Positions 34,230 to 46,745 of a DNA stretch of 64,000 nucleotides are shown in pieces; within the stretch, counting starts at the first letter, position 1, and every line of letters begins with the position of its first letter. The notes under the pieces are model-generated. The model did no database searches and had not been told where the DNA came from. It saw nothing but the letters and a program-made list of their open reading frames with translations. Location: assembly GCA_023213395.1 (NCBI GenBank), contig CM041465.1, forward strand, positions 154,077,741-154,141,740. Direction: 5' to 3'. The DNA comes from Cycas panzhihuaensis. Its lineage: Eukaryota; Cycadophyta. A program made the translations under genes and the position numbers.

Positions 34230-36763
34230 GATAGAGAAACATCCTTTTCTTCTATACAAACATTTTTATTGGAAAATATGAAATCTTTCTAACCATAAGG
34301 TCTATGGATATAAATAGTTGCAAATCTCGTTAATACTGCAAACCATATCCAAACTAGAGAGTAGAAACTCATAAATAAAATTTATCCTAGACATCATTTT
34401 CTAGACATTTAAATAAAAAGGCATGTTATGAAGGAAGGTCATATTTATCTTAAAATGCCCCCCATGCTAATAGATGTCTGAAAAGTAAATCAAGAAAATG
34501 CTTAACTAATGTCACACTCTTTTATGCGAACACTTGGCATAGTGGGTCTACTAGTGTAAAATATTTGTTGCTCCTAACTAGTAATTGAGACTGTTACATG
34601 AAAACTTGGCATTAGGTGGAAATGGTTAAGATAACATTTTACTAAGGAAACTTAGATGATTAATGTTAACCATTCACTGTTGTATATAGGTCACATATAA
34701 AATCTCACCTTTATGATCATTCTAACTGACTTTTTCCTTGAAATGTCTTCTTGTTTCATTTTACCAATAGAAATTGAGACTATTTTTTCTACCCATTATA
34801 TCTTATACAAAGCGGCCTCTCTTACCTATTTAAGACCAACTTATTTTAAAGGGTAGTTGTTGAGTTTTGTTACTTTTTAAGAGGTTGTACTTTAGTACCT
34901 CACTTTTTTGGTCATTTATCCTCTCTTGGTGAACTTATGAGTTCATCCTTTATAACTTGTCTTTATATTTCAAGCTATTATAAAGTATTATCATATTTCC
35001 CAATATTTGTATATTTGTACTTAAGTAGATAATTACTGGAGTAAGCCCATTCCAAGTGGTATCTGAGTGAGGTACTAGATCCAATAGAATTGACCAAACA
35101 AATCAAAGGAAGTGGAAGAAAAGGGGAAAATTCACTTTCCCTTAGTGAATCTCTTAAATCTTTCCTTTTATAATCTATTTTATTCATTGTACTTAGTTTT
35201 GTTATTCATAGATCAATTGCAACTTGATAATAAGAGTCAAGTCCCACCCATCCTTTATCCTAGTGACTAAGTGGAGACCTTTCACTAGGGATCTTTAAAT
35301 ATTATGGTGATATATTGTTCTAGGCTAAGAATACATGGGTATATACCCATACATGAAGCAAAATGGATCACATCGCTTATACAAGATTTAGAAAGAACTT
35401 GACTATATACTTGAACCCCAATGTACACTTAGGTATATTGGAGGACCCATGTAGGTTGCTCCACTTTACCTAGATTAGGAGAAACCATTCACCACTTATC
35501 CTCGATAGTGCACTAGTTAGTAGTTAACACAAGAAAGTTATTCCTTATCAGCACCCTAACCTGACTATTGAGGTTATAGGTACATATTTCCTCTATAGAT
35601 AGTACCCTAAAAGATTGGACCAAGCATTTGTAATGATTGGGAAGTTTATCAAGGGGCTTGTAGAACTAGGTATAATCTGATTCATAAGTCCTAGGTACTT
35701 TTTTATCCTTGTAGTAAAAAATCTACCTAAAAGGGAGAGTTATATAAATAACAGAAAATTAATTCATTCTAAAGTAATTTGTAACTATTGTACTTTTGTT
35801 AAAGATCCCTAAACCATTAAACCCCTACATGATAAATCAAAAGAAGTGCATTGAATATGCATTATCTACATAAGGAAAACACCTATATTATAAATATAAT
35901 AACATGACTACTCTGATTTATAGTACATAGATAATAATAAAATATTAAATACTTTTTCTATCTAATTCTTTAATACAAAATTTGATCCATATATTTAGTC
36001 TTCATCCAAATTCTACCCTCCACCAAAAAAATAAAAAGAAAAGAAAAAAGAAGTTTGTAGGGTCATTTTTGTGAATTCTTTAATTTAGATGAAACCTACA
36101 CAAATATACTCAATATTATTAAAAAAATAGAGCCCACAATTATAAAATTAATCTACAAATTTATGGATCTAATTCTGGTTAGTGCATCATACTAGTCATT
36201 TTTTGTTAGGGTAATTTAACTATTAGTTTTAGGGTATAACAATATGTAGGCACCCTGCAGGCTCTACCACTAAACTTCCACCCTTAAATCTCATCTATAT
36301 TATTTTTCGAAGCTCTTTGCACTTGTCTTAGTACTTTAAGTGATATTAGTGTGTATTTTTACAGGTCAACATGCAATAAACACCTCGCTTCCCCTATTAT
36401 TTTTTCCTATCCATCTACATTAGTTCCTAACTTCTTAGTATCTCATTGAATCAATCTTTTCTCAAACTTTATGCATACTCTTCTTCTTACTTATCCCCTT
36501 TCTGGTAATTCCATTCCTTTGCTCATAATACTGGATTCAACAACTATGGAACCTACATAAGTAGAGCGCATTCAAGCCTTGGATTTCTAACTCTAAGAAA
36601 TATCTACTAATATTACCACATTGAACACGAAGTTAATCAATTTGGATAAGTAGGTCAAGGATTTTGACTTGAAGCAAGATTCATTTAAACTAAAGCATGT
36701 CTCACTTAATGAAAAGTTAGATAAAATATTTCAATAGATGTAGGTATATCCTCACACCCTACT
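34230..36763 (+). mobile_element. Element B, copy 2: LTR end, primer site, leader and start of gag
   Basis: The left 1.3 kb matches 17,569-18,873. A decayed primer site TGGTATCTGAG lies at 35,057-35,067, so the DNA ending at about 35,054 (ATTCCA) should be a 5' LTR whose start I cannot place. After about 1.5 kb of AT-rich leader, a gag N-terminus is readable from ATG at about 36,547: VERIQALDF, then TKLINLDK, VKDFDLKQDSFKLKHVSLNE and KLDKIFQ. It is coiled-coil-like and broken by five stops. The element is cut at 36,763 by the small copia derivative. Its pol is not seen in the window, so the family (probably gypsy) is inferred. Confidence 0.6.
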
Positions 36764-38099
36764 TGATAGAATAATTAAATTTAAATTCATTAATTAATCT
36801 TAATCTTTTGTAAATGTGTTATATATATGCAATATTAAAGTTATGTTAGTAAAGTTACTATATTATAAGGGTCATATTATCATGCTTATGATTAGTTATA
36901 GCTTGAGGTTGTAGGCTTAAGTATGTGGAGTCATATTTACTCACACCTCATTGTAACACACATATAAGTTGAACATATAAGGTGTTAAATATCAACTTAT
37001 ATGACCAATTATTTATGTTCCTTTACATCTCTCATAATTATTAATTTTTTTATTTATATGATATATAATTCTATGTAAATTTACATAAGTTATAAATGAA
37101 TTTTGATGTTCACTTTAGAGGATTAATGAATTTAGCCTCCTAACTTTTATTATCTCTTTTTTATGCATAATTTATGCGCTTAGAACCTAGGTGGAAGTTG
37201 GCTTCAATGCCACTTCCCTTTACTTGGTATCATATCTAGGTTTCCTTTCTCTAGCCTCATCTTCTACTTCCTTTAAATCAAACTACTTTTTTACTTTGAA
37301 TCTTTCCTTTTGGTTTACTTATTTTATGTCAAGTAAATGCAACTTCTTTAATTTAGAAATGATGTAAAACTAATAGTTTGAATTCTTTATATCATTATCA
37401 TCTAGTATGTTGAGTATCTATAAATTCACAAGCACTACAAGAGGATTAAGATCCACCAAGTTCACATGGCGATTATTTGTTCTCAATAACTATAGTTTTA
37501 TTTCCTTGAGGGTCAAGCTTGCATTGATAAACAACATTGAAATATTTAATAAGAACTGTATGTTCTATGTGAGAATAAAGCATATTGAGGTTCACCATCA
37601 CTTTATCAAGGGGTATATTTAGGACGGTGAGATTGATTTGGTTTATAAGCTAATCAATAAATAAATTGCTAATATATTCAACAAATCTCTTCTTCATGAC
37701 AAATTCAAATAGTTTCAACATGGCCTTAGTATTAGAATTAATGAACTTATCATCAAGGAAGGGTGATAGAAGAATTAATATTGAATTCATTAATTTACCT
37801 TAGTCTTTTGTAAATGTACTATACATTTATAATATTAAAATCATGTTAATAAAGTTAGTACATTATAAAGGTAATATTATTGTGTTTATAGTTAGTTATG
37901 ACTTAGGTTGTGAGCCTAAGTACATAGAGTTATATTTGCTTATACCTGATTATAATAGTATATGAGTAATGGATGAATGCTGATATTGATTTTAGAGGAT
38001 TAATAAATTTAACTTCCTCATTTTTGCTGTCTCTTTTTTATGCATACTTTATATGATTAGAACTTAGGTGGAAGTTGGCATAAATGACACTTCACTTTA
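36764..38099 (+). mobile_element. Internally deleted copia derivative (TRIM/LARD-like) with two LTRs
   Basis: LTR1 (36,764-37,222) and LTR2 (37,764-38,099) align over most of their length and both begin TGATAGAA. TGGTATCATATC, a primer-site relative, starts at 37,225, two bases after LTR1. A purine tract AAGGAAGGG precedes LTR2. Flanks CTACT and CTACC agree at 4 of 5 bases. The 540-base interior still holds the tail of a copia RNase H (37,500-37,750): IKHIEVHHHFIKGYI, then DGEIDLVYK, IANIFNKSLLHDKF. The element therefore arose from a copia by deletion of gag, protease, integrase and RT. LTR1 is longer by a block at about 36,960-37,080. Confidence 0.8.
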
Positions 38100-38119
38100 C
38101 TACCCATAAGTTCATCCAC

Positions 38120-38402
38120 TTCCAACAACTCACAATCACCATCAACATTCATTCCATAATAAAAATAAGAGATGAGAGCAAAGCATAGAGGTGAGAATGA
38201 ATAATGACTCCCTTCATGAGATTTTTCCTTTTATTATTGAGGGTGAGCATTAGAGTTAGGGTTTTCTTACCTAACAACATAAACCTAAAATTATATCCAA
38301 GTACACATAAAGTATATTTTACTAAGAGACTAATGCTAGTAACATATCCCAAGGTCACTTAATTAATCTATACAAATGACCTTGATACATTAACCTCTTT
38401 CA
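38120..38402 (-). repeat. Solo LTR of the copia A family, minus strand
   Basis: The reverse complement from 38,402 begins TGAAAGAGGTTAATGTATC and follows the copia A LTR (39,962-40,272) for about 250 bases, including AGGCAAGAAAATCCTAAC-like and CACCCTCAATAATAAAAGG-like blocks, before similarity fades at about 38,150-38,120. No internal sequence lies beside it. Confidence 0.75.
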
Positions 38403-39224
38403 CTTTGGCCTAGATTGATCTTTGTAGTTGTCCCTAATTTTCATTTGGCATAATAGCTACTATATGGTTAGATCAATTAGGGGTATTCTATGTGGTATAT
38501 ATGATGAATCCTTCATAATTAATTATATTTTTTATAGAGGAATTTCTTTATCATGTTTCAAGTAGGGGTTTATTTTCTTAAATGGATGTAGTTATATTGT
38601 ATGGTGTTTCTCCATAAGATATGGCTCAGTGATTTGTATAATAGCTTTTTGAATTATGAAGTTAGGGTTTTGATATTCATGACTAATCTATGGGGATATT
38701 TTATGTATTGCTCTATTTATTTCTCTTTAAGTATTACTCTCGATCAAGCCCTTTCTATTCCTAAATATCGCTACTGAAAAAGAGATAGATATCTTAAGAA
38801 CATTAGCTTAGATTAGACATTCAACTAAATGTATATATCAATCTCTCTCTCTCTCTCTCTATCCCTCTCTCCCTCTCTCTCTCTCTATATATATATGTAT
38901 ATGTGTGTGTGTGCATGTATACATACACTATTTTAGGCTTAGGTAGTATTCATATGTTTAGTCTTTTTAGGCAAAGGGCAATAACATTCTTAGTATGTTT
39001 TATCACATGCCCACATATTAATACTTCAATCATGTGCTTTATATGTTATCATAATGCTTCCAACATGTATATGCCCTTATCTTGTCTCATTAAACTATTT
39101 ATGATGATGCCATTATAATATAATCAAATATCTTTTTGTGCCATTAGCATCTTCATGCAAAACATGCTTATATACTATGTACACTGTTATTCTTATTAAT
39201 ATCATTGTATTTAACCTTATGTAT
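38403..39224. other. Unassigned AT-rich DNA with CT/TA microsatellite
   Basis: No gene found. A (CT)n stretch with CCCT interruptions and a TA/TG run is at about 38,842-38,916. It ends at the left LTR of copia B. Confidence 0.45.
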
Positions 39225-39521
39225 TATTAGAGTGGTAACTTAACCACTTAACCTGATAAATATTAATATAGTACATTATGATGTAAATATTATGATGTAA
39301 TATTATAATTATGCAGGGTGACAGATATATATTTGAGGTACTTATGGATATATTTAAAGGGATCCTAAGTCTATTGTATTGTAATCCTTTTAGCATCAAT
39401 GTAATCTATTATTTTATAGTGGGTTTTTATTGTAAGGTTTTCCATATCAATTTTGTCTTTGTGTGTTTATTTCTTTTGTACTATTTATATACATGAATGA
39501 TTTATATTCTTGTTTATAACA
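39225..39521 (+). repeat. Copia B 5' LTR
   Basis: TATTAGAG...TATAACA (the first dinucleotide TG decayed to TA), with terminal TGTTA/TAACA symmetry when compared with the 3' LTR. The primer site TGGCATCAGATC starts at 39,522. Confidence 0.85.
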
Positions 39522-39961
39522 TGGCATCAGATCTAATGGTCATATACAAGTAGTTGTGTGTTGGGTAAAGTGTTCATATCATAGGTTACCATGTAATGTT
39601 AGCTCAACCCTTCACTAAGGATCAATTTTTTTGACAACTAAAAGAGTGGCCATAATTTGAAATGGTCACGTGACTTTCTTGTTCATAGGTCTAATTTGTA
39701 GGATTATATATATTATTAAAGGTATATATAGGACCGTATGAGGTTGTTTTCTCTTGCTATAGATGCATGGTTATGTAGATACACTTGGTACCCTCTGTTA
39801 TTTATTATTATAACCTATAAATACTTTGTTACCAGTCAAGGATATATACCTGTCCATAGTCACAATAACATATGATTCTAGATCTCTTATGGGAGAATAT
39901 TCTAAAACCTTTTGAGTCACTCCTACTATGGTTGAGCTTGCCATCACTTTGTATGGATATA
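39522..39961 (+). other. Copia B leader, left part
   Basis: Begins with the primer-binding site and is otherwise non-coding. It ends ATATA, the left target duplication of copia A. Confidence 0.6.
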
Positions 39962-40272
39962 TAAAAGAGGTTAATGTATCAAGGTCATTTGTGTAGATCA
40001 ATTATGTGATCTTAGGATATATTATTAGCATTAGTCTTTTAATGAAATGTATTTTATGTGCATTTAGATGTAATTTTGGGTTTATGTCATTAGGCAAGAA
40101 AATCCTAACCATAATGCTCACCCTCAATAATAAAAGGCGAAATCTCAAGGAAGCAGTCATTATTCATTCTCACCTCCAAGCTTCCTCTTATATCTTATTT
40201 TATCTCTTTTTCATTCTCCATTGTCATTGTGTATATATGAGTTATTTATTCCCTAAATCCATCATTCCTTCA
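39962..40272 (+). repeat. Copia A 5' LTR
   Basis: 311 bp, TAAAAGAGG...CCTTCA (first TG decayed to TA). Same length as the 3' LTR. Confidence 0.9.
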
Positions 40273-42214
40273 TGTGGTATAAGAGTTAGAAGGGGATCTA
40301 TTCACTCCATTCCACTTGCATGGAGTTATTTTGCCTCTCCTTCACCTTCAATATGAAGTATTGAGAGTGCATTCATCATTTTAAATATTTTGAGAGCTTA
40401 AAATTATAATACTTTATATGTTGTTATTTTCTTTATGTTTACAAAAAATTAGAGGTGAAGAATATAGGTTTTTGAAGCTGTTTAGCTACTAGAACAGTCT
40501 CGAAAGTATTAAAGGCCCAAATTTTCATAAAAAAATTAACCATCTTAGATTTTGATGATATATGGCATACAAAGTCACCTTAACTAGAGGATCATTTTTG
40601 TCTTCTAGAGAAACTTTAGATTCAGTCTACATCAGTGAGTTTTAGTTGAGATAAAAGGGTAAAATTTGTAGATAAGTGATTTAAGGCACTTTTCCCAATA
40701 AAATCCTTTAATTATAAGTTAAAAATATGAAATTTTTATTAAGATATCTAGTAGATTTATGTCTTATAATCAATTTAACATAAATCCCATCAAATTTCAT
40801 CTACTAGTTAGTGAGATCTATGTAGTTTTCTCACGGTTGTTGAATTTGCCTACTAAACCCCACAAAGGCCATTGTGAGGGTATTTCGGGCAATATTTTGG
40901 CTAATTTTAGAGATGGTTCAAAAGGGAAAGTTAATGTACATGTCAAAATGTAACTTTTGACATATTGAAGTTCAGATTCTGAGACAGTGGATCTTGTAGG
41001 ATTTTGCTTTTGTGTTTTTTCACATAGAAAATATTTTGTGCATTTTTAAAATTCTAACTGTATAACTCTATTATAAACAATATTTTGAACACTTTTTCCT
41101 TTTGTCATAAATTTAGATTTCATCATTTAGGCCTTCATATTTATAACTTTTAAAAAATTTACCCATTTATCATTATTTATAAATTTTGTAAAAATAATCA
41201 CAAAACAAGGAAAACTAGAATGCATATAGGTTTAGAAAAATTAGCATCTTAGTAGTAAGTTGATCCTATTTTTAGCCCATTGTGGCTTTTGTATCAAAAC
41301 GTCCAAGAATATATTTAGAAACATTATACTGAAATAAGGGAAACCTTAGATCAGAAGTAACATTTGGTTCCCCTACTAAATCTAGCATGCTTTTTCTATT
41401 TGCACATATAGCATAAAGCATCACAAAAGTAACAACAACAATAAAGCAAGTAGGAAAAGTAAGCAAGCACATTTGGAAACTTTCCATTTCAGTTTTTAGT
41501 TATACAGAAATATCTTACACTATTCCTAAAAGGAATCTCATCCTTATGATTTATACCGCCAGTTCTTGACTTGTGCGCACACTTGCCTTAGTTAAAATAG
41601 ACCAAGGCTGGCTAAAGTTAAGGCCCTAAGGGAGGCGTGAGTTTCATACTAGGTCTGGTCTTAACTGAAATAGTGGTGGAGGGATAGGTTAGCCATACCT
41701 ACGGCCTTTAATTAGGGATAATCTTGATAACCACCTGAGAAAGTTAAAGACCTTAATACAAGATTAAAATTAACCCAGTCCAATATCCATTATAGCTATG
41801 GAATAAATAGTACTATTTGACTCTTTGGAGGAGGTATATAGTTACTCACTAGTGAACTAGGTGAGGACTAGGAGTACCTAGGCTCCACTATGACTTAGAT
41901 TTCATCAGCAAGTGCAGGTGTGGGTATTGCAGGTGAAGGTCCTAATCATGTACGAGAAGCCTTAGGTATCAAAACCTCACCTACATTTGGATATAAGTGA
42001 GAGATTACTGGCATGACACATCACCACTCATTACCAACTCTACATTAGGTCTCATTCTTACATCATTACTTATACTAATTTTTTATAGTTATTGAAAACA
42101 CTTAATCATTACTTACTTCTCATCATAGCATTCATTTCTACATCCCTATTGTACTAGGTGTATTAGCCACATGTGTTAGTGGCACATACTTCTATCATCT
42201 CTTCTACTTCTTCA
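40273..42214 (+). other. Copia A leader (about 1.9 kb)
   Basis: No ORF with recognisable motifs. The stretch 41,550-42,010 is noticeably richer in G and C than its surroundings (for example CGCCAGTTCTTGACTTG, GGAGGCGTGAG) and may be a packaging or other structured leader region, or a captured fragment. Confidence 0.5.
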
Positions 42215-43200
42215 TCATCACCATGTGATCTCAATTTAAGCAGAATGTTAACTACATATTGAAAGGCAAAGAAAATTAGGATCTATGGTACACTGGAGTT
42301 AAAAATGCTACAAAGTATGAAGGCCTTTAGAGAGCCTACTTGCAACCTACACCCATCATACCAACAACAACTACAACATCTACTTCTAGTGGATCCTCCC
42401 TAATAACTCCTATAGATGCTTTAACCAAACTATAATGGGAGATAGATGATGAAAAGATTCGTGTAGGAATTTTGTTGGTTATTGATCACTCCTTGCACGA
42501 CTTGATTAATGAAGAGAAACATGATATAGCCTTTAAGGTCCTTGAAGTTCTCAATAAGAACTTTGATACCAAGTTAGATTTAGAATCTGTTCATCTTGTT
42601 CTCAAAATAAACAAATTAAAAATGCAGTAGGGATGAGCTCATGAGATAATAAATCACCTTTAACCAATCAAATAGGCAGTTGATAAAGATTTTAAGACCC
42701 AATGTATCACTTGGGCATTCTTGATCCAGTTATGTCTACATGTTCCTGATTATAAAAACTTGCTTAGAAGTCTTCAATCTAGTGGAATATTAAAGACACT
42801 CAACTTTGAAGCACTTATTGATAAGTTCATAGAATTCGATAAGACCTTTGATACAAACTTTGTAGCCTCTAACTCTCTTCTAGATGCAACCTTTGATATA
42901 GAAGAAGAAGTTTGCTATGCCAAAAATCAAGGTCCCTCTTATGGTAGAGGAAATAATTGAGCAAGAGGAAGAGGAAGAAATATGGAAAATTGTCCACAAG
43001 GTCAAGAAAACCCTTTGTCAGAACCTTGACAGTCTCAAGGCTAAGGGCCACCTCAACAAAGAGCAAGACAGTCAGGCCAAACAAGTACCTCTCCAAGGAC
43101 TAGTAATCAAACTATTATGTGTGATCGGTGTAACTATAAAGGACACTTACCAAAGACTACTGAAATGCCACTTATAAGTTTTCCAAGTTCCAACCAAAAC
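42215..43200 (+). pseudogene. gag: Copia A gag
   Basis: Copia capsid protein (UBN2-type). Fragments follow a gag order: KGKEN-stop-DLW near 42,265, DDEKIRVGILLVIDHSLHDL at about 42,450-42,505 and YKNLLRSLQSSGILKTLNFE at about 42,751-42,810, within an open stretch 42,721-42,960. A Gly/Arg/Gln-rich tail and a zinc-knuckle-like CDRCNYKGHLPKT-type segment are at about 43,110-43,155, in a shifted frame. Stops near 42,290, 42,330 and 42,436 break it. Confidence 0.7.
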
Positions 43201-43877
43201 ATGGAGCTCACAATGTTGAAGAAACTTGTGAAAAATCCTTTAGTGGTATAGGTTTTGTACAAGTACACATTTAAATAATTGAGGGATCTTCAGTATCAAA
43301 TGCCATTGACCAACCAACGAGATACTTTGAAGCTTGATGTGGATATATCACTTGTGAATTTCCTTCACCAATGCTAAGCCCTATTGGAATTGTCAATAGT
43401 GTGGCTTCAATCGATGGATAGTGGATCATAGACACAGGAGCAACACAACATATGATGTGCAATCGCAGTGTATATCAAATATTTGACTCAATTGTTCAAG
43501 GAGTTGTTCACATGGCTAATAAATTACAATAACCTATTGAAGGAATTGGTAACATTCGCTTGAAACTCGCAGGCTTAGAAGATTTTACATTACTTCATGT
43601 CTTATACATACCTAATCTCAAACAAAACCTACTCTCCTTATCCACAATTGTCTCTTATGGATTTGATCTAAGTGTAACCGTAAATGACCAGACTCTCCAG
43701 GTCATTCATCCTCTAACTAATCAAGTGGTTTTGACTGGACATCTTTTTGGCAAACTCTTTCAACTGAATGACTCTCCATCTTCTGAAGCCTATTGTGCCC
43801 AAAGCCCTTGTGCTAATGAAGAATTTGCATTTAATTCCATCTTGACCCATTCAACATTATCATCAGAGGTTCTTTGA
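43201..43877 (+). pseudogene. Copia A protease
   Basis: Aspartic protease with the active site intact: WIIDTGATQHMM with the catalytic Asp codon at 43,431-43,433. The domain continues through GVVHMANK and GIGNIRLKLAG, with LYIPNLKQNLLSLSTIVSYG at about 43,602-43,660. This last motif (L-x-x-P-x-L-x-x-N-L-L-S) is characteristic of copia. One stop occurs at about 43,532. Open from 43,560 to 43,877. Confidence 0.82.
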
Positions 43878-44896
43878 CATGCTCACATGGGCCATGTTCA
43901 CATTGATAGACTTAGAGATCTTTCTAGCACTCTTCCAAATCTTCCAAAGTTCTCCTCTAAGCCCTTTAAATGTGAAGCTTGTATCATTGCCAAATCTTAT
44001 CAATAACCCTCTCCCAAAAGTTAGTGAAAATCAAGTCATCCATTACAATTGGTATACTCTAATTTGTATGGACCAATGCCCATTTCTTCACTGAAGGGCA
44101 AATTATATTACATCTCTTTCATTGATGATTTTACTAGAGAAGTATGGGTAGCTTTTCTATACAAGAAAGATAAAGCCTTCCATGTATTCAAGGAATTCAA
44201 AGCCCTCACTGAAAAAGAGTTAGGTTATCAACTTAAATGTCTTCAAATTGATAATGGTGGCAAATATACCTCATATGAGTTTGTAAGCTATCTTCAAGAT
44301 AATGGCATCAAGCATCAAATAACAGTAGTAGGTACCCTAAAACAAAATGGAGTTGTTGAGTGCATGAATAAGACAATTATGAACAAGGCTCAGGCTATGT
44401 TGGTATACAAAAATATACCTGCCTACCTATGGTCCAAAGCTATCTAGACAATTGTTATTGTATCAATGTTGTTAGCCCATCAAAGGAAGTACAATCACCT
44501 AATGAAAAGTGGTCAAGACAAGCCCCCATTGTTCACTATTTTAAAATTTTTGGCTCTATATGCTATGCCCACATTCTAGATGTAAATCAAAATAAACTTC
44601 ATCTAAGGGAACTTAAGGGCATCTTTGTTGGATACCCTATGGATAAGAAATGGTATAAGGTCTTTATACCTTCACAACAAAAAATTACCATTACCAAAGA
44701 TGTCATTTTTGTTCAAATAGAGGACGAGTTACTTAAACTAGACTCTAAAGTACCCTCATTCCACTATAATCATGTTATCAAATATGATGTTCAGATTCCA
44801 AAATTTGAAGTGAGGGGGACAAACATAAATTACTCTAAATATTGGAAGCTGACAATAGATCCTCATAGGATACAAGTTATGACTGTGAATTCATAA
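43878..44896 (+). pseudogene. int: Copia A integrase
   Basis: A pre-integrase zinc domain (GHVHIDRLRDLSS ... CEACIIAKSYQ) is at about 43,885-44,005. Core: FIDDFTREVWVAF (Asp at about 44,124-44,129), LQIDNGGKY (Asp at 44,250-44,252) and GVVECMNKTI (Glu at 44,358-44,360), with 35 residues between the last two, the canonical D-D35-E. The C-terminal part has a frame change at about 44,440, where two open frames overlap, then continues as HYFKIFGSICYAHI and GIFVGYPMDKKWYKVFIPSQ to about 44,700. The catalytic triad is intact. Confidence 0.88.
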
Positions 44897-45229
44897 GTGT
44901 ACATCTAACACCATCCTTTAGAGATAACAGTGTTAATAAAGGCAAAACTATTATAGAAGAACCATCCTCTCCACCTTTAGTCAACAAAGGAAAAACATTA
45001 ATAGAAGGACCATCTTCCTTAAGCATATCAACATCATCCTCACAAAATAATCATTTTAATGAATAAGATGAGAACCAAGAATTTTAGGAAATGAGGACTT
45101 CATTCCTAACTCGAGGATCTCGAGAAGTTTGCCAACTCAATAAGGGCATACGACCAAATGAGGTGGATAAAACTGGCACTCGAAGTGCTTATACAACAAG
45201 GATGCAGGAATCATTATAGACTGAGCTTG

Positions 45230-46060
45230 AACTGGCAGAACTACACCTTACTCTTAATGAAGAACCCCCAACGTACCAAGAAGTTATAAAACATACAGTT
45301 TGGAGAAATGCCATTAATGAAGAGTACCAATCTCTTATAAAAAATGATACATGGGAGCTCATTAATCTACCACTTGGCAGAAAGGTAGTTCAAAATAAAT
45401 GGGTGTTTAAAAACAAATATAGATTAGATTGCACCATTGAAAAACATAAGGCAAGGTTGGTAGCTAAAGGATTTATACAAAGAGAAGGCATTGAGTACAC
45501 TAAAGTCTTTGCACTTATACCCAAGTGGCCTACAATTAGAACTCTTATGGCCTTGGCTGCTCCATAGGGTTCAAAAATCCACCAACTCGATATTAAGATC
45601 ATATTTCTCAATGGAGATCTTGAAAAAGAAATTTACATGGCTTAGCTAGAAGGATATGAGATAGAAGGTCAAGAGCATAAGGTTTGCAGGCTCAGAAAGT
45701 CCTTATACAACCTTAAACAATCCCCTCATGCTTGGTTTGCTAAGTTGTTTGAAAGAATGAGATAACTTAAATACGAGATTTATGACTACTAAGATATTGA
45801 TGCAACATTATTCATCAAACACCATAAGGATAAATCTACTTATCTCATAATCTTTGTGGATGACATGCTAGTAATGGGTAATAGTGAACAGGCAATAAGG
45901 CAGCTAAAAAAGGACCTTGGTAAAATGTTTAAATTATCTGACCTTAGTTTGATGAAATATTACTTGGGAATTAAAGTAACACAAAATAATGAAAAAAATC
46001 TCCTCTCCCAAGAAAAATACATCAATGATCTTTTAAGCAAGTTTCAGTTAGAAGACGCTT
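45230..46060 (+). pseudogene. Copia A reverse transcriptase
   Basis: The RT region begins at about 45,255 (PPTYQEVIKHTVWRNAINEE) and runs through KWVFKNKYRLDCTIEKHKAR, LVAKGFIQREGIEYTKVFA, a DIKIIFLNGDLEKEIYMA segment at about 45,588-45,640 and KSLYNLKQSPHAWF at about 45,700-45,740. The catalytic FVDDMLVMG has Asp codons at 45,859-45,864. It is open from 45,856 to 46,062. Internal stops lie at 45,565, 45,644 and near 45,763. The catalytic Asp pair is retained. Confidence 0.88.
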
Positions 46061-46745
46061 GACTAGTGATTTTACCTATGGGCCCTAATACCAAACTCTC
46101 AGTTGAAGGTGATACTAGGGAGGTAGACACAACACTTTACAGAGAATGTGTAGGTAGTCTCATCTACATTATCAATAAAAGGCCGGATATTGCATACTTT
46201 GTCGATATTCTTGCTCATTATATGATAAATCCTAGGCAGAATCATTGGTAGGCAGTAGTATGAGTGTTGAGATACCTTAAGACAACTAGAAAATATGGTC
46301 TATTATATGAACTTAGTTAAGACTTCAAACTTTTTACCTATACAAACTCAGACTTTACAGGAGATAAATATATAGGAAGATCTAAGTTTGGGTATGTAAT
46401 GTTTCTTGGAACAACACCAATATCATGGAGATCCAGACGATAGAAGATAGTTGTAGATCCAACTACTGAAGCTAAATATATTACTACTTCTGAGATAAAT
46501 AAGGAGGTGATATAACTGAGAAAATTATCGGAAATATTGAATATCACCCAAACAAGTCCTATGAGTCTTCATGTGGATAATCAATCAACAATCTGCATAG
46601 TAAAAGATTCTATATTTCATGATCGTACTAAACACATAAGTATGAAATTCCACATGATTAGAGAACTTATTCATGATGGCATAATTCAATTAGAATACTA
46701 CCCACAATAGATCAAGTGGTCGATATCTTAACCAAATAGCTGCAA
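46061..46745 (+). pseudogene. Copia A RNase H
   Basis: Begins after the LPMGPNTKLS stretch. It contains ECVGSLIYIINKRPDIAYFV (about 46,147-46,205), TNSDFTGDKYIGRSKFGYV (Asp, about 46,345-46,400), PTTEAKYITTSE (Glu, about 46,460-46,495) and LHVDNQSTICIVKD (Asp, about 46,567-46,610). It ends in HISMKFHMIRELIHDG and a degraded C-terminus at about 46,740. Stops occur near 46,249, 46,318 and 46,441. All three acidic residues I can place are present. Confidence 0.85.

Noticed and set aside
38149-38358. Two similar small ORFs at 38,149-38,358 (minus) and 40,006-40,356 (plus), suggesting a conserved small gene
   Set aside because: Both are translations of copia A family LTRs. The similarity is nucleotide-level LTR identity.
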